Assembly (NCBI GenBank): GCA_022823365.1 | Contig: JAJDXG010000049.1 | Coordinates: 1-64,000, forward strand | From: Gemmatimonadota bacterium | GTDB lineage: Bacteria; Gemmatimonadota; Gemmatimonadetes; Longimicrobiales; Gaopeijiaceae | Length of the DNA: 64,000 nt | Reading direction: 5' to 3' | Part shown: positions 60,501-64,000 of the stretch, one piece after another | Position numbering within the stretch: position 1 is the stretch's first letter | Layout of the letters: the number at the start of each line of letters is the position of its first letter | Translations under genes and position numbers: made by a program | The notes under the pieces: generated by a model | Seen by the model: the letters and a program-made list of their open reading frames with translations, nothing else | Databases searched by the model: none | Told to the model about the DNA's origin: nothing

Positions 60501-61580
60501 TCATCGTGGCCGGACCAGGCCGTCCACGGCGCCGGAAGAGAGGGCCTCACGCTCCGCCTCCTCCACCAGCCTTGCGATCAGGGCTTCACCATCCGGGAGC
60601 CGAGCGGCCAACTCGTTCCAGATGCGCGGCCGCACGGCCGGGGCGAACGGCGCCAGGTCCGGACGCGACATCTCCACGCCCGCGGCCTGCATCTGGTCGA
60701 TGGCCTCCGCCTCCATCCGGCGGGCGACTTCACTCTGGTAGGCGAGCGCATCCGCCGCGGACCGGTCGACCGCCTCCCGGACATCCTCGGGCAGGGCCCG
60801 ATAGAACGGCTCGTTCACCAATAGCGTGATCGGGTTGTAGGTGATGGACGTGAAGCTGTAGAACCGGGCCACCTCGTAGAGCCTGCTGCTCACGAATCCG
60901 ATGGCGTTCGCCTCCCCGCCGTCGATCACGCCCTGCTGCAGCGCGGAGTAGACCTCGCCGTAGTTCATCGGGGTCGCCTGGACGCCGAGTGTCGAATAGG
61001 CCGCCAGGTACGTCGCGTTCTGCAGGACCCGGAGCTTCAGTCCGGCGAGATCCCCGGGCGTCTCGACGGGCCGGCGCCGGTTGTATACGTGGCGGAACCC
61101 GTAGTCGAGGAAGCCCAGCGAGCGGACCCCCGTGCGCTCCAGCAACAGCTCGCGCCACAAGTCCCCGACGGGGCCGTTCATCACCGCGAGCCCGTGATCC
61201 CGGTTCTCGAAGAGAAACGGAAGGTCGAAGATCTGCGCCTCGGGCACCCAGCCCGAGAGCACGGGGGTGCCCGTGATGGCCATGTGCACCGCGCCGACCT
61301 GGATCTGCTCGAAGGCCACGCGCTCTCCCCCGAGCTGCCCCGACGGATAAATGACGACCCGGAAGCGCCCGCCGGTGCGCTCGAGCATCAGGTCCCGGAA
61401 GCGCTCCGCCAGGAGGTGGAACTCCGAGTTGGTCGAGAGCACGTGGGAGAAGCGGACCTCCCAGGTGGACGAGTCGCCCAGGGTTGCGCTGTCGGAATCG
61501 CCGGGCGCGGGGCCACGGCAGGACGGCAACAGGAGGGTCGCCAGCAACGCCAGGATTCCCGCCGCGCGCCCCCTGCGCAC
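60501..61580 (-). CDS. dctP: TRAP transporter substrate-binding lipoprotein DctP
   Basis: A 359-residue exported binding protein with a lipobox (LLLPSC). DctP family marks: EVRFSHVLSTNSEFHLLAERF, GGRFRVVIYPSGQLG, DLPFLFENRDHGLAVMNGPV, and GEVYSALQQGVIDGGEANAI. The GTG at 61580 was chosen because the signal peptide follows it. It captures a carboxylate for the DctQM permease. It lies two bases from the SDR stop. Confidence 0.9.
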   Translation of the reverse strand: MRRGRAAGILALLATLLLPSCRGPAPGDSDSATLGDSSTWEVRFSHVLSTNSEFHLLAERFRDLMLERTGGRFRVVIYPSGQLGGERVAFEQIQVGAVHMAITGTPVLSGWVPEAQIFDLPFLFENRDHGLAVMNGPVGDLWRELLLERTGVRSLGFLDYGFRHVYNRRRPVETPGDLAGLKLRVLQNATYLAAYSTLGVQATPMNYGEVYSALQQGVIDGGEANAIGFVSSRLYEVARFYSFTSITYNPITLLVNEPFYRALPEDVREAVDRSAADALAYQSEVARRMEAEAIDQMQAAGVEMSRPDLAPFAPAVRPRIWNELAARLPDGEALIARLVEEAEREALSSGAVDGLVRPR

Positions 61581-61582
61581 CC

Positions 61583-62338
61583 TCAGATCAACTGCCCGGC
61601 ATCGACGAACAGGCTGGTCCCGGTCACCAGGCGCGCTTCGTCGCCCGACGCGAGGAACACGACCGCCCCCACCACGTCCTCCGGAGTGCCGATCACCCCG
61701 AGCGGAATGCGCGCGAGGCGCCCCTCCCGGAATTCGTCCCGCGCGATGTCGGCCCGATTCAGGTCCGTCTCGATGAGCCCAGGCGCGATGGCGTTCACCC
61801 GGATTGCGTGCGGAGCGAGTTCGAGCGCCATCTGCTTCGTCAGCATCCCGACCCCCGCCTTCGACACGCAGTAGTGGGTGAGGTTCGGACCGGCTGCCGC
61901 CTGCCCGGCGGAGGACACATTGACGATGGCGCCCGGCGTCCCGGCCTCGACCATGCGGCGCGCCACCGCCTGCCCGACCAGGAAGTACCCCTTCAGGTTG
62001 ACGTCCAGGATGGCGTCCCATTCCTCCTCGCCGATCTCGAGGAGGGGCGTGCGCTTCAGGATGCCGGCGTTGTTGACGAGGATGTCGATGCCGCCCAGGA
62101 AGTCGTGCGCCCCGGCGACGAAGCGCGCGACATTCGAACTCGAAGCCGTGGATCCCTGCACGGCAACCGCGCGCCGCCCCATGCGCTCGATCTCGCGGAC
62201 GGCGCTCTCCGCGTCCGCATGACTCCGCCGATAGTTGACCGCTACATCCGCGCCCTCGCGCGCCAGTCCGAGGGCGATGGCCCGGCCGATGCCCCGCGAC
62301 CCGCCGGTGACCAGAGCACGCCTGCCTTCAAGACGCAT
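61583..62338 (-). CDS. SDR family oxidoreductase (FabG-like)
   Basis: A 251-residue short-chain dehydrogenase. NAD(P) motif VTGGSRGIGRA, NNAG, Ser in NVSSAGQ, and catalytic YCVSK. The end, VTGTSLFVDAGQ, is as in FabG. As the first gene of the TRAP operon it probably acts on the imported hydroxy acid or sugar acid. The ATG at 62338 directly precedes the fold; an upstream ATG at 62383 would add a non-conserved tail. Confidence 0.88.
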   Translation of the reverse strand: MRLEGRRALVTGGSRGIGRAIALGLAREGADVAVNYRRSHADAESAVREIERMGRRAVAVQGSTASSSNVARFVAGAHDFLGGIDILVNNAGILKRTPLLEIGEEEWDAILDVNLKGYFLVGQAVARRMVEAGTPGAIVNVSSAGQAAAGPNLTHYCVSKAGVGMLTKQMALELAPHAIRVNAIAPGLIETDLNRADIARDEFREGRLARIPLGVIGTPEDVVGAVVFLASGDEARLVTGTSLFVDAGQLI

Positions 62339-62383
62339 GGAGAGTCCGGGCTCGGGCGAGCCCCCGGCCCCGCCTGTCAACAA

Positions 62384-64000
<1,617 letters not shown>

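Overview
The window is high-GC DNA packed with genes on both strands. Two lipoprotein six-bladed beta-propellers, a TonB receptor followed by a DUF4249-like lipoprotein, secreted S9, M28 and M24 peptidases, a lipoprotein class C serine hydrolase and several Na+/solute symporters together suggest a heterotroph of the Gemmatimonadota (a marine- or sponge-type lineage would fit). That assignment is inference from gene content. I saw no rRNA, tRNA or CRISPR array.

Layout. 1-9.5 kb: the start of a Tat-exported oxidoreductase, a PQQ dehydrogenase, a small overlapping operon (DUF2188, a 26-codon relic, a DUF2442/HTH protein) behind an inverted-repeat operator, a reductive-dehalogenase-like Fe-S protein, a CDGSH protein, an SSS symporter, DUF983, an SDR and an M20 hydrolase. 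9.5-18.6 kb: three 80-bp repeats and a broken DUF222-HNH gene, a coiled-coil protein built of 11-residue repeats, and a sugar locus (nucleotidyltransferase, Na+/sugar symporter and galactokinase, divergent from a UDP-sugar 4-epimerase). Beside it lie pieces of a second galactokinase interrupted by a propeller gene. 18.6-38.5 kb: a second propeller, DinB, two AAA_14/DUF4143 ATPases each with repeats upstream, a serpin, peptidases, malic enzyme, and carboxylate and anion transporters. 38.7-43 kb: a probable oxidative phosphonate locus (HD oxygenase and Fe(II)/2OG hydroxylase, then an MTHFR-like protein) and a serine hydrolase. 43-52 kb: an orphan BrnA, a TonB receptor pair, a cytochrome-linked propeller protein, an orphan HicB, intact HigBA and an FG-GAP protein.

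52-64 kb: an MFS exporter, then a 4.2-kb accessory segment lying between two 48-bp copies of the 3' end of dctM. The segment holds a restriction-modification pair and an unrecognised three-gene operon in which every product seems to end in a winged helix and one carries a HEPN-like RX6H motif. A TRAP operon (SDR, dctP, alkD, dctQ, dctM) and the C-terminal part of katG complete the window.

A recurring theme is decay. Three two-gene modules have lost most of the toxin-position gene while the partner stays intact (DUF4160 remnant with DUF2442/HTH, BrnT remnant with BrnA, HicA remnant with HicB). Partial copies of galK and dctM sit beside the functional genes.
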